Source of the DNA: Oasisia sp. SBJ-2009
Taxonomy: Eukaryota; Annelida; Polychaeta; Sabellida; Siboglinidae
Direction: 5' to 3'
Length of the DNA: 64,000 nucleotides
NCBI GenBank assembly: GCA_964017155.1
Contig: OZ024856.1
Location: 13,743,625 to 13,807,624 of the forward strand
Shown here one piece after another: positions 34,701 through 46,599 of this stretch (position 1 is its first letter; each line of letters starts with the position of its first letter). The notes beneath the pieces were generated by a model, which was not told the origin of the DNA, ran no database searches, and saw only the letters and a list, made by a program, of their open reading frames with translations. A program made the position numbers and the translations under genes.

Positions 34701-35430
34701 CCCATTCGTTAGTCTATCATTTTTCCCCTTAGTCTCTCATTCTCATTGTTTAACCTTGAATTCTCATTCGTTAGTTTAACTGTCCTGAAGTACCTTTCAT
34801 GTTTCTGTCAGAATTGCTGTGTTTTCCAAAATCTCAAAAACTGCAGAAGTTGTTTGTTTTGGTGCCTGTACTACAGTTTGACACTAGCCTCTGATTGACT
34901 GGATGGTTTTTGAACTGCATTAAATTGAAACTGGAAAATCAGTGTTACCATAATTAGGGCTATGGTTTTGTTAAGAGGATTAGGTTTAGACTAGGGTGAC
35001 GATCACAGGATTACACTTCAGCCACTGTCATGTTTAGTGCTATGTTAAGGGTCAAGAACGGTGTTATTATTATTTTGTTAATTTAAACAATGATATTCAA
35101 CTATAAATCATTCTTACCTGGCATTTATGATTTTTTTAGAAAGGGCAATGACAGAGTACTTTGATTTTGCTTGTATGACAATGTATTCATTGAAACATAA
35201 ACAATTACATTATAAACTACATTAACATGTTTCTCGTTTTATGTACCACTTACTCTACAATCACAAATGTACCACTGTACATACACTAAATATAAAACGT
35301 TTTATGTTAAAAAATGTAATAGTATATCACATAATTCTCCATTCTAAACGCAGTTTCCAAGTAAAGCAATTATTAAAATGCAAAATAATTCTTGACACAA
35401 TTTTTTTCCATATTCTACCGCATCATCAAA
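34700..35430. other. No further gene seen
   Basis: Upstream flank of copy f; a TTAGTCTCTCATTC / TTCTCATTCGTTAG motif repeats a few times near 34705-34790. The rest is AT-rich. Confidence 0.35.
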
Positions 35431-35439
35431 GTTGTAGAA

Positions 35440-35800
35440 GAAAATTGATAATAGATCAGGTTTCAGGTCATATTTCTTCGCACCACCCTATCCAGGGCCC
35501 ACAGCCCAGTTCCCAGTTTGTCAAAGATCCGAAGTGCCGTTGTTGTTACATGAAGTACATCTACCTTCAAGGCATTAAGGCCACATTGTTGAATTGTTGG
35601 AAAACATTTCCTGAAATACTAATTCTAACAAAGAAGTCTTGTATTGCTATGTTGTAGTGATACAGAAGATTGAGATAGTTTTGATACAGACTTGACAAAG
35701 CATCAAGCGGGTGTACTCAACAATGAAAACTATTGAAGTCCCTCCCAAATTTGTCTTCCAATTTGCTATCAACAACTTTTTTTTTACAATTTTCAGTCAG
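35440..35800 (-). pseudogene. HPLDTMAK/FVGNRF family, copy g (internally deleted)
   Basis: Minus-strand pieces read DSKLEDKFGRDFNSFHC, VHPLDALSS and then directly LLYHYNIAIQDFFVRI and VDVLHVTTTAL. In copy a the HPLD and LLYHY blocks are separated by roughly 80 codons; here they are joined within a few codons, so the intervening PYPFPH...FVGNRF part is gone. Confidence 0.55.
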
Positions 35801-35899
35801 CAATATTCTTCAACGTTGCACATTCTTATAGAACATAAAGCTGGGACATCGAGTGCGGTTGACAACAACATCGAATGACCAGTGATGTCGTTCACTAAT

Positions 35900-36190
35900 T
35901 GGGATGTCACCACCGCTTGCTGCGTAATTATTGTACCACGAAAATTGTTCTTATATGAGGTAAATCCAGCTTCAAAGCACTAACAACACATTGTTGGACA
36001 GCGTTTCATGGAAGACTAATTCTGACAAAGAAATCTTGTGTTGCTACATTCTAGTTATACAGAAGATTAAATGCCATCACGTGGGTTAACTGAACAATGG
36101 AAACTATTGAAGTACTCCCAAATTTGTCTTGCCATTTGCTGTCGATAACTTCATTGTTTTTTGGTACAATTTTCAGTTATAGCAGTAGTC
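35900..36190 (-). pseudogene. HPLDTMAK/FVGNRF family, copy h (internally deleted)
   Basis: A second short copy with the same architecture as copy g: VIDSKWQDKFG, a degraded HPLD position (LTHVMA), then LLYN-NVATQDFFVRI and ALKLDLPHI. The shared deletion shows that g and h derive from one shortened ancestor duplicated in tandem (offset ~420-450 bp). Confidence 0.5.
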
Positions 36191-37250
36191 TTCAATGGTT
36201 CACATTGTTATAGAACATCAATTTGAGTTGAGCGATGGCTATGAAGCAACTATGATGCCAAACATTTCTGTCTAGGTCAAAGAAATTTGTCAATTCTTGA
36301 AAAGTTACTCCGTGCAACTGATATGCGTAGTTCTGCTTTTTGTAATAATTTAGAATCTTAACGGTTGTTTTTTTAACTGAGGGGTAAAGTGACAATTTAG
36401 AAGATTTAAAAATTGATATAAAAAAAAAATACTGATGGAGTGGACTTACTGTAGCGTTAAGAAACCAACTAGATATGGTGTTGACATCGCTTGAAGGCCA
36501 TGGTATCTGCTATACGTCTCTGTGACTTATCATCGTCCATATAATCAGGCCGTGCAGCGACTGTATCGCCTACCCATAATTCCAGGTCTTCAAAATTATG
36601 AGTGAAGATGTTTCCCTCGTTTGTCACTATGATGACGGACTGTATTCATATGGTGGCAACGTGTGGGAACGATTCTCAGTAAACCAAGAAAAGAACTCAG
36701 TAACATGTGACAACATATGTCTATTGTTTGATTATTTATTCATCATTGCTAGTGTAAGTAACAGGTGTCTTGTGTTTGTCTTTATGACACGTGTTTACCC
36801 AGGAGTATTCCTTTAATTAATGTATTGTTGTCGGATATTGCAGTTGAGTTTCAGCCCGTACTTCTCCCATGTCAAGACAATGATTGATTTTCCTAACACA
36901 GCAAAGTGTTGTATGGAAACATGCCATCTTTGCCCATTTAGGCCACCTTGCATTGCTGTCGGCTCTTGTACAGAATTCATACCTACATCGATTTGTGTCA
37001 TTCTGTGTAACTATGTTTACACACACCTTGAACGATGCTTCCTTGAGGCTTATTTCTGCTAATTAAATTTGCCATATGTAGTATGTAAAATAATGCTTTT
37101 AATCCCATTTGTTAAAGCAGTTATATAAATACTAACTTGAGCAAATGCCATGTTGACAATGTTTCTTCCTATTGGTGTCATATTAAATAATTATATATTG
37201 ACTATGAAATTTCAAAGCTTTTTTTCTTGTATACTATATTGATGTTGTGA
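36191..37250. other. No recognised gene
   Basis: Short ORFs on both strands around 36600-37066 overlap each other; none has a domain. The plus ORF at 36598 (MSEDVSLVCHYDDGLYSYGG) is the most protein-like but unassignable. Confidence 0.3.
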
Positions 37251-37252
37251 AT

Positions 37253-37370
37253 CAAATCTAGTTTCGGTGCATGTTATTTGAAGTCGACATCTGACTCTTG
37301 TTGTCGACATCCAAATCTAGTTTCGGTGCATGTTATTTGAAGTCGACATCTGACTCTTGTCTGACCACTT
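37253..37370. repeat. 59-bp tandem duplication
   Basis: CAAATCTAGTTTCGGTGCAT...GACTCTTGT occurs at 37253 and again at 37312. Confidence 0.95.
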
Positions 37371-37384
37371 TTTTCGATGTCCGG

Positions 37385-37561
37385 TCAGCCATGCAAACAG
37401 CATTGACCAATCCCAGCCCATGCATCTGACCAGGCTGAGGCAGTGACAAATGCTGAATATTTCTTTTTCATGACCTCAGCCCAGTACTTCGACACACTGT
37501 CCACTGGGGCCCAAAGCTCAGATTCTGTCCAATTGGAAGCTCGCACCACGATGTCTGAAAT
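37385..37561 (-). pseudogene. Myb/SANT-like DNA-binding domain, N-terminal exon
   Basis: A minus-strand acceptor (ACTATTATTTCAG) opens a frame beginning DIVVRASNWTESELWAPVDS and continuing KYWAEVMKKK. The NWTxxExxALxxxV pattern is helix 1 of the Myb/SANT-like (MSANTD/trihelix-type) domain that accompanies Harbinger-type transposases and some host regulators. The frame stays open to 37385. The C-terminal half of the domain is found separately at 43751-44284, 48136-48393 and duplicates. Confidence 0.5.
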
Positions 37562-37599
37562 AATAGTAATAATTAATAACAACATTCATTTCACTAAAA

Positions 37600-37980
37600 A
37601 CAACACAAGTAAAGTACATGACAAAGCACAATTTGGTGTCCGAATCATGCAAATAATTGTCATTGATTTAAGCATAACAATTGATTCATGATTGAAATTA
37701 AGTACTCTTCCCAAGTTAATTACAACATAAAATACTTTCATTTAATGTATGCTAAACAGAAAATTGTGTGATTTCCCACATGAAATTATAAACTCGTGAA
37801 TTACAATATCATTGTAACTAAATTAATGCTCACCTGCATTTCACCTGCATATTAATACATTGTAAATAGAAATTGTTATAAATTATCCAGCCACATATAC
37901 TCTCATCTCTGTATCAACAATTAAATTGTCCCTTTTAAGTGAATTACTACAATACATAGACATACTAATCTTCATGTGTT
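37600..37980. other. No gene seen
   Basis: AT-rich non-coding stretch. Confidence 0.4.
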
Positions 37981-37989
37981 GGTTTACGA

Positions 37990-38520
37990 TATCTATCAGA
38001 TGTCATCACACACACACTCTCCCTCTAAGACAAGGTGACGCTTCCAGTGAGACGGATATGCCTCACACTTCGTCCAAAAGAGACTGCATTGGGCTTGCTC
38101 TACCTCAATCCCTTTTGCTCCTTTTCTTTGCGTTTGTCGTCCAGTAAATGTTGATGTGATTAGAGCAGGCGCCAGTGTTTGGATCAACAAAGTTGATTGT
38201 GTGGTTGACCGTGAGGTGTCGGTATCCAAGCAGAGCCATCGTGGTGGACACGCCAGCAGTCCAAGACCATAGTTGACCATGGAAGGACATACTGCTGTAA
38301 TACTGTCACCAGAGTCTCCTCATCCTGTCTACCTACACGCATGAGGAAGTCTCGACTGCCTCAACACTCCTTAAAACCCACCATTCGGCTATCTGGTGGC
38401 CCACATTGTATTTTCTCCTGCAGAACAAACTTATCCATCTTGACAGTCATGCAACCATGCTGGCAACATGAGCAATTTCCAGTTGAAGAAGGCTACCATG
38501 AACTGGATAAAATGAATGAG
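37990..38520 (-). pseudogene. Merlin (IS1595/ISXO2-like) transposase relic
   Basis: Joining minus-strand frames gives KMDKFVLQEKIQCG (the D of the first catalytic block), RQDEETLVTVLQQYVLPWST, a DCW block, then LGYRHLTVNHTINFVDPNTG and a segment with IYWTTNAKKR. This order (D...QQYVLPGTTI..DCWxxY...HxTVNHSxxFVDPxTGAxTN) is diagnostic of the ISXO2/Merlin DDE fold. Several frameshifts (for example around 38250-38290) and stops make it inactive; no terminal repeats were identified. Confidence 0.75.
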
Positions 38521-38927
38521 TGAACTCTAACGAGTTTACACTATCAAGCAAAGGCTGGAGTACCTATCAAAAAAGGGTTAGGGTTCGGGTGCCGTTTACA
38601 CTGACTCTTATTCGGGATGTATTCCTGATGTCATGGCAACATCGAGTTGTTGTCTAATATAGGAAAATGTCCACTCCAGGGCAATGAAACTGAAACATAG
38701 ATCTGAAAAGAAACACCAGAAAGAAAAAAAATTAATATTTTTTATTTGCAAAAGTTAAGAAAATGCAGTTAACTTAGCTTTTAAACATAACCCAAGTTTA
38801 AAAACACATAATTTATGTATGATTTATTAACAGTTGTTTTCTGGAAACGTGCTCCTAACGGAGCATGCTTTAGTAACAGGCAGTCTTAATTTGACATGTA
38901 GTTTATCAGCTGTGCGCGTTGTACCTG

Positions 38928-39560
38928 AATGAATGAATGAATATTTATTTTTTGGAATTGTACAAAGCAAACAATATGTATAAACAACAAATGTAACAAT
39001 CAATTATATCGTGTACGATTCCGGGCAGACAGCAGAGCCAACTAAGGCTGTTACCAGTAGGTTTATATAATAATTATTATTACGAAACCATTTCTCCTAA
39101 ATTAAAATAAACTGGTTGCTGCCAACCCTACCATAGCTGTATAAGCAATGATGTTATAATAATACTTTCACGTGTAACATACTTATAGTTTTTATGATTG
39201 GCCAGGTGTGTAAAACGTAGCAATAATATTCAAATATAAATGTTCAATTGACATGTATAGCAAACGTGTAGTAATATCAACTGCCGACAATGACAAGGAT
39301 ACATACATATAATGAAAAGGTATTTTATATTGAATAAGCTTCAGCTAGCTCTTCATACTCGTTTACAACAATTGCTTTTAGTGATACTGCAAAACTTTTT
39401 ATGTTGTTTTTTGCTGGATGGTAAGTGGAATTCTGTTCCATATCAATGGACCTTTACATAAGAAACTGTTAGAGGATTTTACTGTTACAGAAGTAAAAGG
39501 ACGTACTGTCGTTGGCTACGCAGCTTTGCCCACCACGCAGTGCCAGGTCTTGGTTTCTGG
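38928..39560 (-). mobile_element. Truncated LINE 3' end with (TTCA)n tail
   Basis: The minus strand encodes KSSNSFLCKGPLIWNRIPLT and, after a frameshift, KNNIKSFAVSLKAIVVNEYE, the WNxLP...FKxxLK closing motif of a LINE. A ~400-bp 3' UTR follows and ends in a short tetranucleotide run (GAATGAATGAATGAAT on the plus strand at 38931-38945), the typical CR1/L2-like tail. 5' truncated and frameshifted. Confidence 0.7.
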
Positions 39561-40080
39561 CTAGCAGAAGGTGATAGAGTCGCTTTAATGCAAGTTGTTG
39601 TGCTTCAGGTGACTGGTCTTCTTACCCATCGATATGCACCACCTTCCCAGCAATTATATCCTTTGTCTCTCAGTGAATGTGGCCATCTTGTTGGCTGCGT
39701 TGATCGATGGCCTGTGCATACGTACCCCCAGTATCCATCGTGTGACTTTTTTAATTGAGCACACCCCCTTGTATTTCATGTAAAGGTTCAAATTAGACAA
39801 ATGCCCTCACAGTGGTATGTGTTTAAATTCACGAGTAGGTGCTGGTTTCGTGAGATGTACTTACAATTTGCACTACGACTGAAGATAGATATAGACTGTT
39901 GGCATTGTTCCAAAAGATGATAGATTCTCAACATCATGCTTCATGGCCTACCAATATTTTCTTTTAGCATTCCCCATGAAGGGCAATAAAGGTATTTGAA
40001 TTACCTATGAATGTTTTATTTACTAAGTTTCTTTTTCTAGAAACTGAACGGTTGCATGTTTATAGACTGCTAGTTGTTTC
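39561..40080. other. Probable further LINE remnant or non-coding
   Basis: Minus-strand fragments such as QQLALKRLYHLLLARNQ upstream of the LINE C-terminus may belong to the same element, but stops interrupt them. Nothing firm. Confidence 0.25.
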
Positions 40081-40087
40081 GAGCCAT

Positions 40088-40620
40088 TCATAACACCCCT
40101 GTTATGTGTGGTCTGATCATCCTAATTACTTCTTTGTTTGAAACCTCTGGGAGAGTTTCCCCACCCATGTTGTTGTATACTCCACTGATCTCTATCACTT
40201 CTGCCATCCTGTCCTTCCTCTTCAGCTGCCCAATGTTCCAGTGTCTTCTCACAACATTTACTGTATCAGGTATTTGTTGCCACAGCATTTCCTTTTTTAA
40301 GAGTTAGTCCTTCTGAAAATGTGATGTCATAAGTGAGTTTTCCTTTTCTATTACGTGTAACAAGTTACATTTTTGTCAATCGGTGCATTTCATGTGTTTA
40401 GTGTTTCAGAGAAAGTTTGGGCCATAAGCCTTCCTGCACCAACATGTTGACTTTCCTGGTGAATGCATTGCGCACTCAGTGCTTCATCAAGTTGTACACC
40501 CAGTCCTCTTGACAGGGTCCATTGGCAGCCAGCAACTGGTTTCTCTTCTCAGTCGGCCTGTTTGTTTCCTGCATCTTTGTCCTGTGGCAGTTGACAACAG
40601 AACGGTCCCAGTTCTAAATA
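40088..40620 (-). pseudogene. Coding-like remnant of unknown family
   Basis: A 66-codon minus ORF (40288-40088) starting MLWQQIPDTVNVVRRHWNI is preceded upstream by more coding-like sequence (LTLKKEM, VRNAFTRKVNMLVQEGLWP) broken by single stops over 40620-40290. The composition and length suggest a decayed protein-coding sequence, perhaps a transposon ORF. I cannot name the family. Confidence 0.25.
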
Positions 40621-41560
40621 GCAACACCAAGCAGATTTAAATGATTTGTTTAAAAGACATGAAATCATTTTTGTTCAGTTGCTTGTTTGAAGTCTGGTAA
40701 ACATTAAAATACAATTTCAAAAAAAGTAATTTGGGAAGCTGCATATTAGATGTTGTATGTGCAAAATTACGTGTATTTTGTTTTAATTAAATAAATTCTT
40801 TTGTTTTTATAATTTCAAGAGGCACATGATACCATATTTTTTACATCCCCACATGGCATAGCCCTCTTTTGTAACATACCTTTATGACATACTTCTTTCC
40901 TCTACCATCTGCCATCATGTACTTGAATGGCTGATCTGGTGCACCAGTATCATCCTTTATCATCAAAGCAACATTAAATTAACCACAAACCTTTTGATAC
41001 CTGCATTCTCAACATCCATGCTTGAATGCATGCGTAAACATACAACGGAACACGCCGGGTTTCAAATCAAATATTCTGATCTGTAAACCACTGGCTTCTT
41101 ACAGTGGCATCGGAGCACATTAATATTGGGAGACTGAAACAGAGCTTCAGCATCTTTCCTCTATCACGGTGTTCCGAATCATGACTCAGCAGTTGTGGAG
41201 TGGTGTTGAAGCACTCCAGTAGTCACCATTGTCTCCAGGCACTCTTGATGAGGCTCTTTCAAAACTTCCAGTCCACTTTTTACATTTTTCATCCGTCGCT
41301 GTTTGTCGACAGATCCTGTCCTGATGTATGATTCACAATTCTTACCAGTAAATTATGAACAAAAAAGGCCACAGGTATGGGAGTTGTCACTGTTGGATCA
41401 AAATACTGTTGATCTTAAACTGGTGTGAACCCCGAGCTAGTTTCTGTATGTCAGTCATAACTGTAAAAAATGTATTAGTGAGAAATTGGTATTATATTTA
41501 TTGAACACAATAATTATTATTCCTATTATTACTATGAATAAAGATGCTGGATCAAAATAC
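40621..41560. other. No recognised gene
   Basis: AT-rich, with stop-interrupted minus-strand coding-like text at 41100-41330. No motif recognised. Confidence 0.3.
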
Positions 41561-41571
41561 TGTCGATGATG

Positions 41572-42130
41572 CTCTTTGAAAACATTGATGTGCCTTGCCC
41601 TACTTGTAGATCTCGGCATAAACAACCTTTATGGGTTCTCCAAAAATATTTTGATTCAGACCCTCTTTGAAAACATTGATGGGCCTTGCCCTGCTTGTAG
41701 ATCTCGGCAAAAACAACCTTTTAGGGTTCTCCAAAAATATTTCGGTTCACACCCACCGCCAGAAGGGAAAGCCCACTGCTAGGTGACAGTTGAACTGTGT
41801 TGAATTTGTTCTAGATGAAGAAATTATTCTGTACGTTAAAGTTCCTGAAAGGTGGCTCCTTGATAGCGACTAGCCCGGTCTTAGAGAAGTCTCCTGACCC
41901 AGGTTGTATTGTTAATTATACATATTATTACCATGTTTGCTATATATTTTATGTTTGTATTGTTCTGATTATTTATGTATTACATGGATAACGTGTATGT
42001 GTGTATTGTTTTGAAATAATGGTCAAATAAAAATAAGTTCTTCTTCTGATGGGTCTTGCCATGCTTGTAGATCTCGGCAAAAACAACCTTTTAGGGTTCT
42101 CCAAAAATATTTTGATTCACACCCACCTCC
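41572..42130 (+). repeat. 91-bp CPxC-encoding repeat, three copies
   Basis: Copies at 41572-41662 and 41663-41753 are in tandem. A third partial copy (about 42051-42130) is separated by a ~230-bp insertion that ends AATAAAAATAAG-TTCTTCTTCT, which looks like a retroposon 3' end. Each copy can encode a ENIDGPCPACRSRQKQPF-like peptide with a C-x2-C knuckle. The 91-bp period puts successive copies in different frames. Function unknown. Confidence 0.7.
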
Positions 42131-43750
42131 TTGAAGGGAAAGCCCACTTCTAGATGACAGTCGTCGACGCTGAACTGTGCTTACTGGTCACAGGAAGATG
42201 TCCCACTCCCAGCGAGTGGCACCAGCAGTCGGTGTACACATTTGGTGCAGTCTCATGTTGTACAACAGACTGGTCTTGTACATGTCATCACTGTAGAAGG
42301 GAAGCACAACAACTCTCTCCACTTGCAGCTACCACATTATGAGGTACTATCCAAAGTATGTAGACTGAGCAAACGTTTAATCAATTCTGTTGCCTTCTAA
42401 AAGATATAAATCGGCTGTATAAGCGAAAGCTTTAATTGTAAATCAGAATTTTAAATGTGTCCTTCCTTGAATAAATACTTACCTACAGTAACACCAATAA
42501 TTTCAGTCTGAACTTATTTTGTATATGTGACTATTTCAGTATTTGTAATTTGGTAATTTAATTGTTCTTATTACAAAATTGACCACAACGCATCACTTGT
42601 CATAACGTGGAAGTACACCAGACACACAAGTACAGCTGTGAATGAATGCATGAAAGTTTATTCTGAACATTGTCAACAATAAACACAATACAAACGAGCA
42701 AATTTAACTACAATACAGCAAGTGAGCATATACAATGTTTGAAATGATAAATTAGAAGTCAGTGACTTGTGTCAATTTACCACTGACCCTGTCACTCTAG
42801 ACCACACCTACCTGGCTTCTCGAATCAGTCAGCAATGTTGGCCTAACGTATGATGAAGAGTCGAATGTCACTGCGTATAGCCGCTAGGTTATTTGTTGCC
42901 ACATACAAAGGCACTGCATCAACCACTGTTGGCTCCACCTCTGCTGACACTGAAACTGCTGACGCTGACACAATGAAATGCCATCCATGCATCTTGGCCA
43001 TGTTGGTTGTGATGTCTGTATAAATTACATTTGTGTATAGATAAATATGATGTAACTAGGCGTCCTCTGAAATATAATTTGTTTTCAATATTACGCATAT
43101 ATTCATGATCAAACATTGAATTTCACAGAGGTATGGGAGAAATACACTTCTAGCACTAACTTAGTGAGAAACGTGTACTTATAGCAACTACCGGTAGTAG
43201 CAACACTTTGGAAAACATTAGCTACACAGCTGCTATGAAAGATGTTACTGTGGAAAATGTGCAGATTAAGGATGTTGAAAAATACATTGTTCCTTACAAA
43301 TCACAAGTATTGCAATGATTCAAACATAGGCAGTTCATAATTGTCCTACCAGGTTATAAAATGTAACAAGAATGACAATAATTTCAACGATTTAATCTAC
43401 TAATTTGTTGATACATATGTAGTTATGTATTCGCCTAAACAGAATACAAGTCATAGTTATATATGCACCACATCTTAATTTTCGCGAGCACTTTTATGCA
43501 TTAGAAATCCATTAGAATCCGTGCCATTTGATGTCACATTATCTGTGAAGACATTTATGTAAAAAAGCAAATCAGATCAAGAAGAGAGCTCTGTGGCATG
43601 CCTGATGTTACCAGGGAAGATTGAGAATTTAAAAGTATTTTGACTCACAGAAATATTTACCACCAAGTCTTGGTTGTCTAGTAGCAAAACAGTGAACAAT
43701 TCCGAAGCACTTGTCCCCTTAAGTGAATGGCACTACCCGGTAGTTTGTGT
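42131..43750. other. No gene; possible LINE 3' tail at 42640-42760
   Basis: GAATGAATGCATGAAAGTTTATTCTGAAC at 42640 followed by an AT-rich stretch resembles the LINE tails at 38931 and 27545 (minus orientation). No ORF of substance nearby. Confidence 0.35.
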
Positions 43751-44284
43751 TCACGTTTTATTTTTTAGTTCTGTTACCAGTAGTAACCTTTCCATCATGG
43801 TGAGATTTTCTACATGATGTCTTTCTTCTTGTTCCCTGTCAAGTTGTTGTTGATGCCGAAATGATGACGAGATATCTTGTAAATGCCGCGTCACGGTCTG
43901 TCTCATAGTTGTTTCTTTGATTGTTGGCATTTGTGACATTGTGTCATTTTGGCTGATTATCTTCCTCGCTGGAAAAGTGTCTTGACTTGACTGTACCACA
44001 ACAGTAGGTACCACATCCACACTCTTGTCTAAGAAGGCCAAATCGGCAGAACATTCATGTTTCCTTAGTGGCTTGTTGTTGTCTTTAACTCGTTTATAAG
44101 AAGACACCAGTGTCTTCCACCTACCACTCAGTTTCATGATGTCGTCAATCCGCTTCCACATGCCATTGTGACAAATAAGCTTTCTATTTTGGGCATCGTA
44201 CATGTTCTCATGAACAATGTCAATGTGTAGTTGCCGCACTGGTCCACACTGCATGCATGGCATTGTAAGCAAAATATATTTCAC
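43751..44284 (-). pseudogene. Myb/SANT-like protein, C-terminal half, with 11-codon deletion
   Basis: A 177-codon open minus frame. Residues ~20-65 contain LHIDIVHENMYDAQNRKLIC, GMWKRIDDIMKL and GRWKTLVSSYKRVKDNNK, the second and third helices of a Myb/SANT-like domain. A linker of ~80 residues follows, then a Gln/Arg/Glu-rich helix ending MERLLLVTELKNKT, typical of the C-terminus of such proteins. Relative to the copy at 48136-48393, GYTVTPEQLH between KL and GRWKTL is missing, cleanly in frame. Helix 1 is absent; it may lie on another exon as at 37385-37561. It is the longest open copy in the window and could be expressed, but truncation of helix 3 argues against DNA binding. Confidence 0.55.
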
Positions 44285-44289
44285 AGTGT

Positions 44290-44696
44290 TTAGTTATAAC
44301 TACTACACTATTGAAATTGTGTATTATTTATTCAAAATGATAAGCACATGCTTACTGACTGACAATTTAACAATTTTCTCATATTTGTATCAAATACACG
44401 TATAATTTACTGAACAACTAATTCTTGTATTCAGTCTAAGGAAGGCACTAATCCATGTTAACACTATTGTGTATACTATAGTACTGCTATGGCATAGACA
44501 TACAAAATACTCTTATCATGAAACACCTTATCAGTCGTAACGTTAAATTGAAATAACCTATTCTAAACATGCATGAAAGATCATGAGAGAATGATGTGAA
44601 CTCTGAATAAATCAGTGACAGATAATCCACTTTTCTTCTTTGATGGTAAACAATGAGAATTACTCTTCTCATATAACATTAATTTTATTTTAACCT
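44290..44696. other. Flank homologous to the Myb/SANT repeats; no gene
   Basis: 44330-44395 (GCACATGCTTACTGACTGACAATTTAACAATTTTCTCATA) matches the flank of the other Myb/SANT copies (48425-48480, 50900-50955). Confidence 0.45.
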
Positions 44697-44985
44697 CATA
44701 GTTTCAAAAGACGATGAATGTCATGAAATGTTTTCAAAGGTGTTGTTTTGACAGGTTTGTATAATGTAGTACATTTAGACCCACACACCTTTGATTGATA
44801 ACTCAATTTCATATGGGTGTCGTCAAACATTTTTGTTAGTAAGCCAGGTTTCGATATATCCAAAAGTGCCTAAGTAAAGTTTCTTGAATATGGTCTAAAC
44901 ATTGATTGTCTTGCAAATGGATCTTGAAATTGATGATGCATAAGGAAGCTTTTGTAGTCGGCAGGTTAGTAGACTCGATGACAGT
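44697..44985. repeat. Diverged duplicate of 46600-46920
   Basis: Both copies share the order GATGAATGTCA..., GTTTTGACAGGTT/GATTTGACAGGTT, GATAACTCAATT, ATATGGTCT, AATGGATCTTG, GTAAGGAAG, TTTTGTAGT and GCAGGTTAGT, GACAGTGTCA. Divergence is high. Confidence 0.6.
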
Positions 44986-45260
44986 GTCATGGTAATGAGT
45001 AGGCTTGTGTGGGGAGGAGCACGGTCGAACAGATTGTCAACACCATCGAGAAACATCTACAACACCAACAAGATCTCTTTCATAGACTTCAAGGAAGTAT
45101 TCAATAGAGACTGGCATGATGAACTATGGCAGATCCTGAGAGGTTTCAGCAGAGAGGAAGGACTTATTCGAGTCATATAGATTGTGTACAAAGATGCCAG
45201 CAGTGTAGCTTCTAAACATGCAATAATGTAAATAGTAGGGTGACATAATTTTCCTTGTGC
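44950..45260 (+). pseudogene. LINE reverse-transcriptase fragment (motif A region)
   Basis: The plus frame contains NKISFIDFKEVFNRDWHDEL and GFSREEGLIRVI, then a stop and IVYKDASSVAS. This matches the FIDFxKAFDxVWHxxLWxxL...IxLIxxLYxxAxSAV stretch of RTE/Jockey-like RTs, where the Asp of FIDF is the first catalytic carboxylate. Motifs B and FADD are missing. Confidence 0.6.
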
Positions 45261-46599
45261 TTTGAAACTACCCAAACACATCTTCCTATTCAGGTGGTGT
45301 CTTCTGACCACGCATGCTGCCTGTGGTCATCTTCTGGTGGACAGTGTTGCAGTATGGGTTCTCTAGTAATCGAACCTTTCTCCCATGAGCACATCTTGGA
45401 CTGACCTGACTTCTTTTGTCGTACAGATGTGCTTTCATCCTGTTGTGCCTATGTGTGTTTCCTCAGCTTGTTACACATTTGTCATGCAATTTTCTTCAGG
45501 GCTTGAAGTTAAATAAATATTTTATGAAATGTTATTCCATGCAGAGTGATATAATTTTCCTATTTTGCCCTCTCCTTAGTTTGAACCCCACTGTGTTCAG
45601 CAGCAGCAGACAGAGAAGTTTTGATAGATCTTGGTTTTCACTTCATATTGTCCTATATCTTCCTGTGCTGACTCTGATCCCAGCCAAATACACGATCTCT
45701 CCATGTTCGCTGCAACAAAAGACAACTCTCTGTTCAGTGATGAGGACATGTCCAACACTGACAGCTGACACCAAGGGCACAAGCAATCTCAACTGTGTAT
45801 CTTGACACGATCATGACCTTTGGTGCCCTACTCCAGATGATCGAGTGGACCGACTCATTGGCATTTGATGTCCCGAATGATGTGCACCTTTCCAGCAGCT
45901 CTGGCTTGGTGAGATGCTCAAAGAGTGGGACCAGCCGCCAAATGTGGGATCATACATTTCACCAAATTCCTTGCCTATAGGCTATAGTCACTTATTGTAT
46001 TTATTCTCTGCAATCTGTATGGTCTAAATGCATTCATCCATCACATAAATAGTATACATACCTTTACACAGGATAAGAATTTCTGATGGTGGTAAAACTT
46101 CTGACAATTGACTGCTGCACTCTTCCTTGTGTGAAACCGTTAGTTGAGCATATATGGAGTCGGCATCAATGATACCACTTTGTATTCTAGACCAGTATGT
46201 ATTATATGTTATTTTTACAAATGTAAATTTTATTTTGTCTGTATTACAGTATTTGATGATTTAATATTGCCAATATATATATATATATAATTTGGATTAA
46301 TTATCTAAATACAAAACTATATTACTGAGCTGCGATGACATTGACACAACATCTGGACAACGTCACTGGTGGACGTCAGTTTGCGGCCATTAAGAGACAT
46401 TCAGAAAACAATATCACAACATTGCCTGAATACCATCAGCCAATGTCGCAACGTGACATTGTCACAACCGCGGTGGCAACGTCATTTCCGACATTACTGT
46501 AATCGCGACTAAAAGGCAACGTTGCTAGGACGTCATGCGTTTGTTGGGAAACCACGAGGAGAATTATGCTTTTCCCATGTACCGTTAATTTTAAACTCG
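45261..46599. other. No gene; motif-rich stretch at 46330-46530
   Basis: Short ORFs without domains. (TA)n at 46276-46288. From 46330 to 46530 the motifs CAACGT, GACATT and ACGTCA recur many times in both orientations, the look of a small palindromic transposon, but no clear ends were found. Confidence 0.35.
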
